Origin: Saccharopolyspora aridisoli
GTDB taxonomy: Bacteria; Actinomycetota; Actinomycetes; Mycobacteriales; Pseudonocardiaceae
Assembly (NCBI RefSeq): GCF_004348445.1
Contig: NZ_SMKV01000027.1
Location: forward strand, 1-64,000
Length of the DNA: 64,000 bases
Direction: 5' to 3'
Each line of letters starts with the position of its first letter. Position 1 is the stretch's first letter. The position numbers were made by a program, and so were the translations under genes. Below are positions 18,866 to 27,793 of the stretch, in pieces. Under the pieces are notes generated by a model. It had not been told where the DNA came from, searched no databases, and worked only from the letters and a program-made list of their open reading frames with translations.

Positions 18866-19387
18866 ATGCGGAAATGGTTCTCGTCGAGCGCGTGGGTGCT
18901 CGTGGCCGCGGGATTGGTCGCGGGGAGCGGTGTGGCCACCGCCGACGTGCAGCAGGTCGACTGGCACAACGCCGAATTCGAGGTCCCGCAGGTGGGATCT
19001 TGCCCGCGGCAGGTGGTCTCGTTCACCGACGGAGCCGGTGAGGCCGGAGACCGGGTCTACCGCTTCACCCCGGACAAGCCGATCGGCTACGCCGACGTCA
19101 CCGGCGAAGGGCTCGAGGACGCCCTGATGCTGATCGAGTGCGGGCCTCGGGACTCCGAGTACTCCCGGGCGCTGATCGGCATGACCACGGACCCGGGCGG
19201 CACCGTGCCGCGCACGTTGGGAACCGTCGTCAGCCCGCCCGTGTGGACCCAGGTGCCGGAGGAGTTCCAGGTGTTCCACCACGACATCGCCGTGTGGATC
19301 AACGACTTCGACACCGGCCAGGGCCACACCGAGCACTACCGATGGGCCTCCTCGGCCCAGGCGTTCGTCCGCATCGACGGTCAGTAA
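18866..19387 (+). CDS. secreted hypothetical protein
   Basis: A 173-residue protein with an N-terminal signal peptide: basic MRKW, a hydrophobic core, and a likely cleavage after the ATA of VATADVQQ, around residue 27. The mature part has two cysteines (GSCPRQ and IECGPR), enough for one disulfide, and is rich in aromatic and acidic residues. I recognise no family. The ATG at 18866 follows a GGGGG stretch. The last 7 bases overlap the end of the convergent aldolase gene. Nothing ties it functionally to the catabolic block. Confidence 0.7.
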   Translation: MRKWFSSSAWVLVAAGLVAGSGVATADVQQVDWHNAEFEVPQVGSCPRQVVSFTDGAGEAGDRVYRFTPDKPIGYADVTGEGLEDALMLIECGPRDSEYSRALIGMTTDPGGTVPRTLGTVVSPPVWTQVPEEFQVFHHDIAVWINDFDTGQGHTEHYRWASSAQAFVRIDGQ

Positions 19388-20283
19388 CCGGCCTCCGACC
19401 AGGACGCCAGGACGCCGGTGACCTGTTCGCGCTGCTGCGAGGACAGGCCACCGGCCGGTGGCCGCACCCCTGCGCCGCACAGCCCCTGCTGGGCCAGGGC
19501 CTCCTTGACCACCGCGACGTTGCAGGCGGTCGCGTCCTCGGCCCGCATCTTCTCGAACGGGGCGATCAGCGACCACAACCGCAGGATCTCGGCCTGGTCG
19601 CCGCTGCGCAGGGCCGCTAGGTAGTCCAGCGAGAGCCTCGGCGCGACGTTGACCCCGCCCGAGGTGAAACCGGCCGCGCCCAGTGGCCAGAACGACGGCG
19701 CCCACCGCTCGGCGAGCCCGCAGGACCATGCCACCCGGTCGGTGCCGAGCGCGGTGCAGATCTCGCCGAAGCGCAGCGGATCGGCGACCGCGTACTTGAT
19801 GCCGACCACGTTGGGGCACGCGTCGAACAGCGAGCCCAGCGCCTCGGCGTCGATGCGGGAATCCTTGACGTAGAGCACGAAACCGAGGCCTGGCGCGGAC
19901 CGAGCGATCAGCCGGTTGTAGGCCGCCCACCCGGCCACCGACTGGTGCGGGTGGACCGGCTGGTGCAGCATCGCCAGCGGCGCACCGAGCTGCTGCACCG
20001 CGACCGCCATGTCCTGGGCGGTGGCGATGTCGTAGCCGATGCCGGGCATCACCACCGAGTCGCCTGCGGCGGCCATCGTGACCTCGTTGGCCCGCTGCCA
20101 CTCCTGGCGGGACAGCGCGTAGAACTCGCTGGTGTTGCCGTTGGGCGTGATCACGTGGACCCCTGCCGCACCCATCCGCGCCACGATCGCCTCGTAGCCG
20201 GACCAGTCGGGTGAGCCCGTGCCGTCGAACGGGGTCACGGTGATCGCGGTGACCCCGCGCAGCGCATCGACGCTGGTGGACAT
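19381..20283 (-). CDS. DapA-family aldolase or dehydratase of sugar acids
   Basis: A 300-residue TIM-barrel protein of the dihydrodipicolinate synthase/N-acetylneuraminate lyase family. The Schiff-base lysine is K163 in VVGIKYA, the partner tyrosine is Y138 in GFVLYVKD, and the carboxylate-binding loop is PNGNTSEF. Relatives cleave or dehydrate 2-keto-3-deoxy sugar acids to pyruvate plus an aldehyde, or to a ketoglutarate semialdehyde. It lies 17 bases downstream of a pentonate-type dehydratase on the same strand, so it probably acts on that enzyme's product. The ATG at 20283 has GGAGGCGAGG upstream. Confidence 0.88.
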   Translation of the reverse strand: MSTSVDALRGVTAITVTPFDGTGSPDWSGYEAIVARMGAAGVHVITPNGNTSEFYALSRQEWQRANEVTMAAAGDSVVMPGIGYDIATAQDMAVAVQQLGAPLAMLHQPVHPHQSVAGWAAYNRLIARSAPGLGFVLYVKDSRIDAEALGSLFDACPNVVGIKYAVADPLRFGEICTALGTDRVAWSCGLAERWAPSFWPLGAAGFTSGGVNVAPRLSLDYLAALRSGDQAEILRLWSLIAPFEKMRAEDATACNVAVVKEALAQQGLCGAGVRPPAGGLSSQQREQVTGVLASWSEAGY

Positions 20284-20300
20284 CCTCGCCTCCGCTCGCG

Positions 20301-22031
20301 TCAGTGGATCGCCGGTTCGGGCGCGCCGCCGGTGCCTTCGAGGAAGTCGAAGTCGCAGCCCTTGTCGGCCTGGGTGATGTGCTGGGCGAACAACTTGCCG
20401 TAGCCGCGCGAGAAGACCGGCTCCGGCGGCGTCCACTCGGTGCGCCTGCGCTCCAGCTCCTCGGCGTCGACGTGCAGGTCGAGCCGACGTCCGGGCACGT
20501 CGAGCTCGACGACGTCGCCGTCGCGCACCAGTGCCAGCGGCCCGCCCGCGACCGACTCCGGCGCCACGTGCAAGACGCAGGTGCCGTAGCTGGTGCCGCT
20601 CATCCGCGCGTCGGAGACCCGGACCATGTCCGATACTCCTCGCCGCAGCAGCTTCTTCGGGATCGGCAGCATGCCCCACTCCGGCATGCCCGGCCCGCCC
20701 AGCGGACCGGCGCCGCGCAGGATCAGCACCGAGCTCTCGTCGACGTCGAGGTCTTCGGCGTCGATGCGGGCCTCCATGTCGTCGTAGGAGTCGAACACGA
20801 TCGCCCTGCCCCGGTGCCGCAGCAGTTCCGGGCTGGCCGCGCTGGTCTTGATGACGCAGCCGTCGGGCGCCAGCGAACCGCGCAGCACCGCCAGCCCGCC
20901 CTGTTCGGTCAGCGGGTCGTCGCGGCGGCGGATCACGTCGGTGTCGTGGATCTCGGCGCCTTCGAGGTTCTCGCCGAGCGTGCGGCCGTTGACGGTGATC
21001 GTGTCGCGGTGCAGCAGCTCGCCGAGCTCGGCCATCAGCCCGCGCAGCCCGCCCGCGTCGTAGAAGTCCTCCATCAGGTACTCGCCGGAGGGCCGGATGT
21101 TGGCCAGCGCTGGGACTGCGCGGGACCAGTCGTCGAAGACCTCCAGCGGCAGGTCGACCTCGGCACGACCGGCCATCGCCACCAGGTGGATCACCGCGTT
21201 GGTGGAGCCGCCCATCGCCATCACCACCGCGATGGCGTTCTCGAACGCCTCCCGGGTCAAGATCTCCCGCGGCGTGACGTCCTCCCAGACGAGGTCGACG
21301 ATCCGGCGTCCGGTGGCAACCGCCAGCTGCGGGTGGTGGGAGAACGCGGCGGGGACCGAGGAACCGCCGGTCAGCGTCAGCCCCAGCGCCTCGGCGGCAG
21401 CGGTCATCGTCGAGGCGGTGCCCATCGTCATGCAGTGGCCGGGTGAACGGGCGATGCCGTCCTCGATCTCGCCCCACTCCTGCTCGCCGAGGGTGCCCGC
21501 GCGGCGCTGCGCCCAGTACTTCCAGGTGTCCGAGCCGCTGCCGAGCGTCACGCCCTTCCAGCGGCCCTTGAGCATCGGGCCGGCGGGCAGGAAGATCGAG
21601 GGCACGTCGACGCTGGTCGCGCCCATGATCAAGCCCGGTGTGGTCTTGTCGCAGCCGCCCATCAGGACGCAGCCGTCGATGGGGTAGGAGCGCAGCAGCT
21701 CCTCGGTCTCCATCGCGAGCATGTTCCGGTAGAGCATCGTGGTCGGCTTCTGGAACGGCTCGGACAGCGACATCGCCGGCAGCTCCAGCGGGAAGCCCCC
21801 CGCCTGGTGAACGCCCCGCTTGACGGTCTCGGCGCGCTCCCGGAAGTGCGTGTGGCACGGGTTGATGTCGCTCCAGGTGTTGACGATGCCGATCACCGGC
21901 TTGCCCGAGCAGTCCTCGGCGTCGAAACCCATCTGCTTGGCGCGGGACTTGTGCCCGAACGAGCGCATGGTGTCCACGCCGAACCAGCGGTGACTGCGCA
22001 GCTGCTCGGCGGTGAGCCTGGGACGGGTCAT
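20301..22031 (-). CDS. IlvD/Edd-family sugar-acid dehydratase (pentonate type)
   Basis: A 576-residue Fe-S dehydratase converting an aldonate to a 2-keto-3-deoxy acid. Likely cluster ligands are C59 (DINPCHTH), C127 (GGCDKTTP) and C200 (SPGHCMTMG). The VSDARMSGTSYG motif carries the probable catalytic serine. Length and these positions agree with rhizobial L-arabinonate dehydratase better than with E. coli Edd or IlvD, so an L-arabinonate, D-xylonate or galactonate-like substrate is likely. The first gene of a two-gene operon with the aldolase; the operator at 22121-22136 lies 90 bases upstream. Confidence 0.9.
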   Translation of the reverse strand: MTRPRLTAEQLRSHRWFGVDTMRSFGHKSRAKQMGFDAEDCSGKPVIGIVNTWSDINPCHTHFRERAETVKRGVHQAGGFPLELPAMSLSEPFQKPTTMLYRNMLAMETEELLRSYPIDGCVLMGGCDKTTPGLIMGATSVDVPSIFLPAGPMLKGRWKGVTLGSGSDTWKYWAQRRAGTLGEQEWGEIEDGIARSPGHCMTMGTASTMTAAAEALGLTLTGGSSVPAAFSHHPQLAVATGRRIVDLVWEDVTPREILTREAFENAIAVVMAMGGSTNAVIHLVAMAGRAEVDLPLEVFDDWSRAVPALANIRPSGEYLMEDFYDAGGLRGLMAELGELLHRDTITVNGRTLGENLEGAEIHDTDVIRRRDDPLTEQGGLAVLRGSLAPDGCVIKTSAASPELLRHRGRAIVFDSYDDMEARIDAEDLDVDESSVLILRGAGPLGGPGMPEWGMLPIPKKLLRRGVSDMVRVSDARMSGTSYGTCVLHVAPESVAGGPLALVRDGDVVELDVPGRRLDLHVDAEELERRRTEWTPPEPVFSRGYGKLFAQHITQADKGCDFDFLEGTGGAPEPAIH

Positions 22032-22120
22032 GCCGCGAGCCCCCTTCCGGTGTCTGGAACTTCGTCGTTCGCGTGACTTGACTGGTCGATGTCGTCGAGC
22101 GGTCCGGATGTTGCGGCTGC

Positions 22121-22136
22121 GGTATATGATATCTCA
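22121..22136. promoter_or_regulatory. GntR regulon operator, site 1
   Basis: GGTATATGATATCTCA stands out as AT-rich in a GC-rich intergenic region, 27 bases before the RraA-family start and 90 bases before the divergent dehydratase start. Its core ATGATATCTCA is identical to the site at 27794-27804 and similar to the two sites beside the GntR gene. Confidence 0.7.
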
Positions 22137-22163
22137 GAGATCCGACGATGCGAAGGGTCGAAG

Positions 22164-22907
22164 ATGGTGGACACCTCGGTCAAGACTCCCGATCCGCTGC
22201 CGGAGGGCGTCCTGCTGGCGCTGCGCCGCGCCAGCACGGCGACCATCACCACGCAGCTGCTCTCGCGCGGTCTGCGCAACCAGTTCATGCAGGGCCTGCG
22301 GGCGCTGAACCCGGCGCAGGTGAACATGGTCGGCGTCGCGTTCACCCTGCGCTACATCCCGGCGCGGGAGGACGTCGACGTGCTGTCGGTGTTCCAGGAC
22401 TACGACCACCCGCAGCGCAAAGCCGTCGAATCCGTGGGCCGTGGCGAGGTGCTGGTCATCGACTCGCGCGGGCAGCAGCGAGCCGCCTCGCTCGGCCACA
22501 TCCTGGCGACCCGGCTGCTGCACCGCGGTTGCGCGGGCGTGGTGACCGACGGCTCGGTGCGCGACTCGGACGGCTTCGCGACGCTGGAGATGCCGACGTT
22601 CGCGATGAACCCGTCCGCCAACACCAACCTGATCCAGCACCACGCGGTGGACATGCAGGTGCCCATCGGCTGCGGCGAGGTCGCGGTCTACCCGGGAGAC
22701 GTGCTCGTCGGCGACTCCGACGGCGTCGTGTGCCTCCCACGTCACTTGGCTGAGGAGGTCGCCGAAGCCGCTGCGGCGCAGGAGCACCTCGAAGCGTTCG
22801 TCCTCTCCAAAGTGGAATCAGGTCGTCCGCTGCGCGGCACGTACCCGCCGGACGAGGCCACCCGCGCCGAGTACGAGGCGTGGGCCGCCGAAAACCCCCT
22901 GTTGTGA
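22164..22907 (+). CDS. RraA/HMG-aldolase family protein
   Basis: A 247-residue protein of the RraA-like fold shared by 4-hydroxy-4-methyl-2-oxoglutarate aldolase, oxaloacetate decarboxylase and the RNase E inhibitor RraA. The metal/substrate site is seen in VVTDGSVRDSDG, and the family's closing strand is VLVGDSDGVVCLP. In this setting an aldolase or decarboxylase of a keto acid is much more likely than RNase regulation. The ATG at 22164 follows GAAGGG; an upstream in-frame extension would cross the operator. An LDH2-type gene follows on the same strand. Confidence 0.85.
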   Translation: MVDTSVKTPDPLPEGVLLALRRASTATITTQLLSRGLRNQFMQGLRALNPAQVNMVGVAFTLRYIPAREDVDVLSVFQDYDHPQRKAVESVGRGEVLVIDSRGQQRAASLGHILATRLLHRGCAGVVTDGSVRDSDGFATLEMPTFAMNPSANTNLIQHHAVDMQVPIGCGEVAVYPGDVLVGDSDGVVCLPRHLAEEVAEAAAAQEHLEAFVLSKVESGRPLRGTYPPDEATRAEYEAWAAENPLL

Positions 22908-22945
22908 ACCTCTTGCGGTCGGACGCAGGTGCGAGGAGGAACGAG

Positions 22946-24013
22946 GTGCGGGTTTCCGCCGAGGCAGTGCGCACGCTGATCATCGACGTCCTCGCCGCGT
23001 GGGGCATGGACCGCGACCTGGCCGAGATCACCGCCGAGGTGATGGTCGAGACGGACCTGGCGGGCATCGACTCGCACGGCGTGTCGATGCTCATGACCTA
23101 CGAGCAGTTCCGCGCCGAGGGCAGGATCGACCTGCGCGCCAGGCCTGCGGTGGTGCGCGAGAACGCCGCATCGGCGCTGGTCGACGCCCACAGCGGCATC
23201 GGGCATCCGGCGGGGGAGTTCGCCATGCGGATGGCCATCGACAAGGCGAAGGCCGGCACGGTCGGCGTGGTCTCGGTGGTCAACTCGCACCACTTCGGCG
23301 CGGCGGGTCACTACGCCGAGATGGCCGCGCGGCAGGGGCTGGTCGGACTGGTCACCAGCTCGGCGAACCTGCCCGCCTCGCCGCCGACGGGATCGGTGGT
23401 GCCGATGCTGGCCACCAACCCGATCGCCTTCGCAGCGCCCGCCCGGCGCAATCCCCACTTCCTGCTCGACATCGCCACCACCACGGCCGCCGTCAACAAG
23501 GTCAAGGTCTACGACTTCCACGGCGAACCCCTCCCGGAAGGCTGGGTGGTCGACGACGCCGCCCGCCCGGTGACCGACGCGCACCGGGCTCTCGGCATCC
23601 TCCGCAACGACGACGTCGGCGGGCTGACACCGCTCGGTGGAACACCGGAAATGGGTTCGCACAAGGGCTACGGGCTGAGCGTGATGGCCCACGTCCTGGC
23701 CGCCACGCTGTGCGGTGGCGCGTTCCCGGCGAGCCGGAAACGCGAGGACCCCCACAACATCGGGCACTTCTTCCTCGCTCTCGACCCGAGCGGGTTCCGC
23801 CCACCAGGCGAGTTCGAAGACGACCTCGACGATGCCATCGACCGGCTCCACGCGACACCACCGCTGAACCCGGACGAACGCGTCCTGGTGGCGGGAGATC
23901 CGCAGGCCGCCTCACGGGAAGTGCGTCGTCGGGAGGGGATTCCGATGCCGGACACCCTCGTCGAGCAGCTGTGCGGTGTCGCCGAACGCGCTGGAGTCGA
24001 GTTAGCTCTCTAA
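22946..24013 (+). CDS. LDH2/malate dehydrogenase family NAD(P)H oxidoreductase
   Basis: A 355-residue member of the Ldh2 family, which interconverts 2-keto and 2-hydroxy acids (malate, ureidoglycolate, 2,3-diketogulonate, sulfolactate and others). Typical segments are GIDSHGVSML, the VVNSHHFGAAGHYAEMA active-site region and GSHKGYGLSVM near the C-terminus. The GTG at 22946 follows GAGGAGGA; a GTG at 22904 overlapping the previous stop is an alternative. Substrate is unknown; a keto acid from the same pathway is inferred. Its 3' end overlaps the convergent ThDP gene by 12 bases. Confidence 0.87.
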   Translation: MRVSAEAVRTLIIDVLAAWGMDRDLAEITAEVMVETDLAGIDSHGVSMLMTYEQFRAEGRIDLRARPAVVRENAASALVDAHSGIGHPAGEFAMRMAIDKAKAGTVGVVSVVNSHHFGAAGHYAEMAARQGLVGLVTSSANLPASPPTGSVVPMLATNPIAFAAPARRNPHFLLDIATTTAAVNKVKVYDFHGEPLPEGWVVDDAARPVTDAHRALGILRNDDVGGLTPLGGTPEMGSHKGYGLSVMAHVLAATLCGGAFPASRKREDPHNIGHFFLALDPSGFRPPGEFEDDLDDAIDRLHATPPLNPDERVLVAGDPQAASREVRRREGIPMPDTLVEQLCGVAERAGVELAL

Positions 24014-25555
24014 GAAGTCCGCCAGTCGTGCGTCGGCGGTGAGCACGTCGGGATCGATGCGCACGTCCAGCACGCACGGCCGGTCCTCGGCCAGCGCGCT
24101 CCGGATCGCTGGTTCCAGCTGTTCGCGCGTGTCGACGGTGTGCCCGGCGGCGCCGAGACTTCGTGCCCAACCAGCGAAGTCCACCGCGCCGATGTTCACC
24201 GCGGACATCGGGCGGTTGCTCTTGACCTGGTGCAGCGCGATCGTGCCGTACAAGCCGTTCTGGAACACCACCACGACCACGTGTGCCCTGTGCCGCACGG
24301 CCGTCTCGATCTCCTGGCCGGTCATCAGCGCGCCGCCGTCGCCGACCATCGCGAGCACGGTGCGCTCCGGCGCGACGAGCTTCGCCGCCACCGCCGAGGG
24401 GACCGCGTAGCCCATCGCCCCGTTGCACGGGCCGAGCTGCGTGCGCGGTTCGGTGAAACCCCAGTAGCGGTGCGCGAATCCGGAGAAGTTGCCCGCATCG
24501 TTGGTGACCACCGCGTCGCGCGGAGCGAGTCGCCGCAGTTCTCGCACCACCTCGGTCGGGTGCGGGGCGGAGCTGGCGTCGAGCTCCGGTGGGGTCATGA
24601 ACTCGCGCACCGCCTCGTGGGCGGTCGACCAGTCACGTCGTCGACCCGGGGTCCTCGCGCGCAACTCGGCGAGCGCCGATGGCGGCAGCCGCAGGTGGTC
24701 CTGCTCGGGCAGCGGGAACCTGAACCCCTGGCTGGTCACCTCGTCGAGCCGCATGCCCACCGACAACACCACGTCGGCGTTCTCGAGCGCCTTGAGCTGC
24801 GCGTCCGGCACCGACAGGCCGAGGTGTCCGGCGAAGTGCGGGTGGTCCTCGGGGAAGGCGTCCTGGCGCCGGAAACCCGTGTACACCGCGAGCCCGAGCT
24901 CCTCGGCGGTCGCGACGAGTTCGCGGTGGCTCACGGGATCACGTGCTCCGGTGATCACCACGGGACTGCGCGCGGCAGCGAGCCGTTCGGCCGCAGCGGC
25001 GACGTCGGGAACCTCCGCGGGCAGCGGCTCGGGAACCGGCAGCGGGCCGTGGAAGGGCTCGTCCCAGAAGTCACTGGGCACCGCCACCACCGCCGGACCT
25101 GGGCGCGGGCCGGTCGCCTGCGCGAACGCCTCGGCGACCACGCCCGGGACCTCGGCGGCGGAGGCGGGCTGCGCTGACCAGTTGGCCAGCGGGGCGAACA
25201 TCGCCGCGAGGTCGACCTCCTGGAAGCTCTCCCTGCCCAGCTTGCTGGAGGGGACCTGGCCGAGCAGCACCACCATCGGTGTGTGGTCCTGCCGGGCGGT
25301 GTGCACGCCGATGGACAGGTTCGTCGCGCCGGGACCTCGACTGGCCATCGCCACGGCGGGGACACCGCGCAGTTTGCCGCACGCTTCGGCCATGAACGCC
25401 GCGCCGCTCTCGTGGCGCGTGGAAACCAGCGTCAGCTCCGGGGTTTCGGCGAACGCGTCGAGCAACCCCAGGAACGATTCCCCGGGCACGGTGAAGCCGT
25501 GTTCGACTCCCGCGTCGGCGAGCACGCGGGCCACGGCCTGGGCGACTGTACGCAT
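24002..25555 (-). CDS. thiamine diphosphate-dependent enzyme, acetolactate-synthase-like
   Basis: A 517-residue ThDP enzyme with the usual three domains. The catalytic glutamate is seen in VSTRHESGAAFMAEA; the ThDP/Mg motif begins at MVGDGGALMTGQE and ends at VVFQNGLYG. It is shorter than housekeeping acetolactate synthases (about 570-600 residues) and no small subunit is nearby, so a decarboxylase or carboligase of a 2-keto acid in the sugar-acid pathway is more likely than branched-chain amino acid synthesis. The ATG at 25555 has GAGGAG upstream. It is divergent from the GntR regulator with operator-like sites between them. Confidence 0.85.
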   Translation of the reverse strand: MRTVAQAVARVLADAGVEHGFTVPGESFLGLLDAFAETPELTLVSTRHESGAAFMAEACGKLRGVPAVAMASRGPGATNLSIGVHTARQDHTPMVVLLGQVPSSKLGRESFQEVDLAAMFAPLANWSAQPASAAEVPGVVAEAFAQATGPRPGPAVVAVPSDFWDEPFHGPLPVPEPLPAEVPDVAAAAERLAAARSPVVITGARDPVSHRELVATAEELGLAVYTGFRRQDAFPEDHPHFAGHLGLSVPDAQLKALENADVVLSVGMRLDEVTSQGFRFPLPEQDHLRLPPSALAELRARTPGRRRDWSTAHEAVREFMTPPELDASSAPHPTEVVRELRRLAPRDAVVTNDAGNFSGFAHRYWGFTEPRTQLGPCNGAMGYAVPSAVAAKLVAPERTVLAMVGDGGALMTGQEIETAVRHRAHVVVVVFQNGLYGTIALHQVKSNRPMSAVNIGAVDFAGWARSLGAAGHTVDTREQLEPAIRSALAEDRPCVLDVRIDPDVLTADARLADFLES

Positions 25556-25587
25556 GAGCTCCTCGCAGCTTCCGATCCTTAGGCGTT

Positions 25588-25604
25588 GGTATATCATACA
25601 TCAA
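25588..25604. promoter_or_regulatory. GntR regulon operator, site 2
   Basis: TGGTATATCATACATCA-like sequence, 33 bases upstream of the ThDP-enzyme start. Read on the minus strand it is TGATGTATGATATACC, which matches the minus-strand reading of site 1 (TGAGATATCATATACC) at 13 of 16 positions. Confidence 0.65.
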
Positions 25605-25655
25605 GCCGGTGGAGAGCTGCGGAATCCGCAGGTCGTCCGGGTGCGTCGGACCACC

Positions 25656-25667
25656 TTGATATATCAT
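25656..25667. promoter_or_regulatory. GntR regulon operator, site 3, overlapping the regulator's promoter
   Basis: TTGATATATCAT contains the perfect 10-bp palindrome TGATATATCA at 25657-25666. TATCAT at 25662-25667 also fits a -10 box 7 bases before the GTG at 25675. Binding here would block the regulator's own transcription. Confidence 0.7.
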
Positions 25668-25674
25668 CGGAGGC

Positions 25675-26367
25675 GTGACACAGCTGGCCAGTGATTCCTC
25701 CGGACTGCGCCCCCTCAGCGGGCCCGCCAGCCGCACCGACCTGGTCGCGGACTCCATCCGCAACGCGATCCTGGCCGGTGAGCTGCGGCCAGGCGAGACG
25801 CTGGTCGAGCGGCGCCTGTCGGAACTGCTCGGCGTGTCGAAGACGCCCGTGCGCGAAGCCCTGATCGGCATGGCCCACACCGGTCTGGTCACGGTGGTGC
25901 CGAACAAGGGCATCACCGTCCGCAAGCTCTCGCTCGAAGACGTCCGCAAGGTCTACGAAGTCCGCAGGCTGCTCGAACCGTGGGCCGCCAAGATGACCAC
26001 CCGCAGCGGCTCACCCGACGTGGTCCGTCGTGCGCAGGACGCGCTCAACGAGGCCGCCGGGCTGCTCAGCGCGGGCGACAACCACGCGCTGAGCATGGCC
26101 AACCGCCGCTTCCACCGGTCGCTGTACTCCGGCTGCGGCAACGCCCTGGTCATCGACCAGCTCGACGACCTGCAGGACCTCACCGCCCTGGGCGTGGTGA
26201 ACCTGCTGTGGGACCGCTGGCCCACCTGGCGCGAGGAATTCGTCGAGCACGCCGAGATCCTGGCGGCCGTCACCGACGGCAACGCCGACGAAGCCGAACG
26301 CCTCGTGAGCAAGCACGTCCAGCAGTCCCTGACCAACCTCGAATCGGCCGAGGAGGCCGACTCCTGA
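25675..26367 (+). CDS. FadR/FCD-family GntR transcriptional regulator
   Basis: A 230-residue regulator with a GntR winged helix (residues about 22-85: AILAGELRPGETLVERRLSELLGVSKTPVREAL) and a C-terminal FCD ligand domain with metal-type residues (NRRFHRSL, FVEHAEILAAV, SKHV). FCD regulators bind small acids such as sugar acids or lactate. GGAGG lies only one base from the GTG start, while a -10-like TATCAT sits 7 bases upstream, so a leaderless message is likely. It probably represses the surrounding catabolic genes and itself through the TGATATNTCA-type sites. Confidence 0.92.
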   Translation: MTQLASDSSGLRPLSGPASRTDLVADSIRNAILAGELRPGETLVERRLSELLGVSKTPVREALIGMAHTGLVTVVPNKGITVRKLSLEDVRKVYEVRRLLEPWAAKMTTRSGSPDVVRRAQDALNEAAGLLSAGDNHALSMANRRFHRSLYSGCGNALVIDQLDDLQDLTALGVVNLLWDRWPTWREEFVEHAEILAAVTDGNADEAERLVSKHVQQSLTNLESAEEADS

Positions 26368-26384
26368 AGGCTTCTCCGAGCGCG

Positions 26385-26422
26385 CGCGGCGGTGCCGTGA
26401 GGGCCGCTCAGGCACCGCCGCG
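26385..26422. terminator. hairpin terminator between GntR regulator and transporter
   Basis: A 12-bp perfect stem, CGCGGCGGTGCC (26385-26396) and GGCACCGCCGCG (26411-26422), has a 14-base loop and lies between the convergent genes. Confidence 0.85.
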
Positions 26423-26437
26423 AGGCACGAGTCGTGC

Positions 26438-27772
26438 TCAGAACATCGGCTTCTGCTCGTCCAAGGGTTTGACCTGCACCACGAAGGCGTAGAAGAACGC
26501 GCCCAGCACGCACATCGCCCCGGCGAACACCAGCGGCCACACGTAAGCGAACTGCCCGGTGCCCAGCAGGAAGCCGATCACGATGGGCCCGATGATCCCG
26601 CCCAGCTGCGAACCGAAGTTCTGCACGCCGGTCAGCGACGCCACGTTGCGCGGCGTCGGGGCCACGTCCGCCGGGAGCGACAGCAAAGCACCCGTGGACA
26701 CCGCCGCGCTGCAGTAGGAGGCGGTGAGGAACACCAGCGCCCACGCGGGACTCGGTGCGATCGAGGCCAGCGCGATCGTCGACGCACCGACCATGCCGAT
26801 CACCAGCGGGATCTTGCGGGCCATCGGCAGCGGGGTTCCGCGGCGCACCAGCCAGTCGGAGAACAACCCGCCCAGCCAGTTCGCCACCATCGCCGCCAGG
26901 CCCGGGATCGCGCCGAACAGGCCCAGTTCCAGCAACGAGAAGCCCTGCTGGTTGACCAGGAAGTCCGGGTACCAGGTGATGAAGAAGTAGATGATCACAC
27001 CGCGGCAGGTGTAGCCGGCCACCAGCGCCCAGGTCGTCGAGTAGCGGAACAGGTCGCGCCACTTCATCGGCTGCTTGCCCGCGTCGCCGAGCTCCTTCTC
27101 CTCGGTGCGGCCGCCGCCCTGCTCGATGTAGTCCACCTCGGCCTGGTTGGCCCACTTCTGCTGGCGCGGCGAGCGGTAGATCAGCAACCACGCCACGACC
27201 CAGACCAGGCCCAACGCTCCGGTCACCACGAACGAGCCGCGCCAGCCGACGAGCGCGATCAGCAACGTCACCAGCGGGACCGACAGCGCGCTGCCGAACT
27301 CCGAGCCGGTGTCGAAGATGGACGACGCGAACGCCCGCTCCTTGCGCGGGAACCACTCCGACACCACCCGGGCGTTGGCCGACTGCACCGGGGCCTCGCC
27401 GACGCCCAGCACCAGCCGGCAGCCGATCACCCCGGCGAACCCCCTGGTGAGCGCGGTGGCCGCGGTGCCGATCGACCACCACACGACCGCGATCGCGTAG
27501 AGCGCTCGCGGCCCGTAGCGGTCGACGAGCCAGCCTCCCGGGAGCTGGAACAACGCGTAGGTCCAGAAGAACGAAGACAGCATGACGCCCTTGAGCTCGT
27601 CGGAGAACTGGAGCTCCTGCTGCATGGAATCGCTTGCGACGCTGAGGTTCGCGCGGTCGATGTAGGCGATGGCGGTGGCCAGGGCGACCAGGACGACCAT
27701 GAACCACCGGATCTGGGACCGCTTGCCGGTGGACCGCTTCGGGGCCGCAGTGGACATGGCGGGTTCGTGCAT
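26438..27772 (-). CDS. ACS-family MFS transporter for sugar acids (glucarate/galactonate permease-like)
   Basis: A 444-residue, about 12-helix major facilitator of the anion:cation symporter family. The N-terminal AIAYIDRANLSVASDSM run is the family mark seen in ExuT, GudP and DgoT, and LFQLPGGWLVDRYGPR follows in the next loop. Imports of this family are hexuronates, aldarates and aldonates, which fits the dehydratase-aldolase neighbours. The ATG at 27772 is preceded by GGGGTGG; the ATG at 27757 is a possible later start. The conserved operator word sits 22 bases upstream. Confidence 0.9.
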   Translation of the reverse strand: MHEPAMSTAAPKRSTGKRSQIRWFMVVLVALATAIAYIDRANLSVASDSMQQELQFSDELKGVMLSSFFWTYALFQLPGGWLVDRYGPRALYAIAVVWWSIGTAATALTRGFAGVIGCRLVLGVGEAPVQSANARVVSEWFPRKERAFASSIFDTGSEFGSALSVPLVTLLIALVGWRGSFVVTGALGLVWVVAWLLIYRSPRQQKWANQAEVDYIEQGGGRTEEKELGDAGKQPMKWRDLFRYSTTWALVAGYTCRGVIIYFFITWYPDFLVNQQGFSLLELGLFGAIPGLAAMVANWLGGLFSDWLVRRGTPLPMARKIPLVIGMVGASTIALASIAPSPAWALVFLTASYCSAAVSTGALLSLPADVAPTPRNVASLTGVQNFGSQLGGIIGPIVIGFLLGTGQFAYVWPLVFAGAMCVLGAFFYAFVVQVKPLDEQKPMF

Positions 27773-27793
27773 GCAACCACCCCGTCGTGACGC

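Noticed and set aside
19381-21858. A single long minus-strand frame that would fuse the aldolase to an N-terminal extension across the dehydratase
   Set aside because: The extension reads the dehydratase in a wrong frame. The aldolase has its own ATG at 20283 with a strong ribosome binding site.
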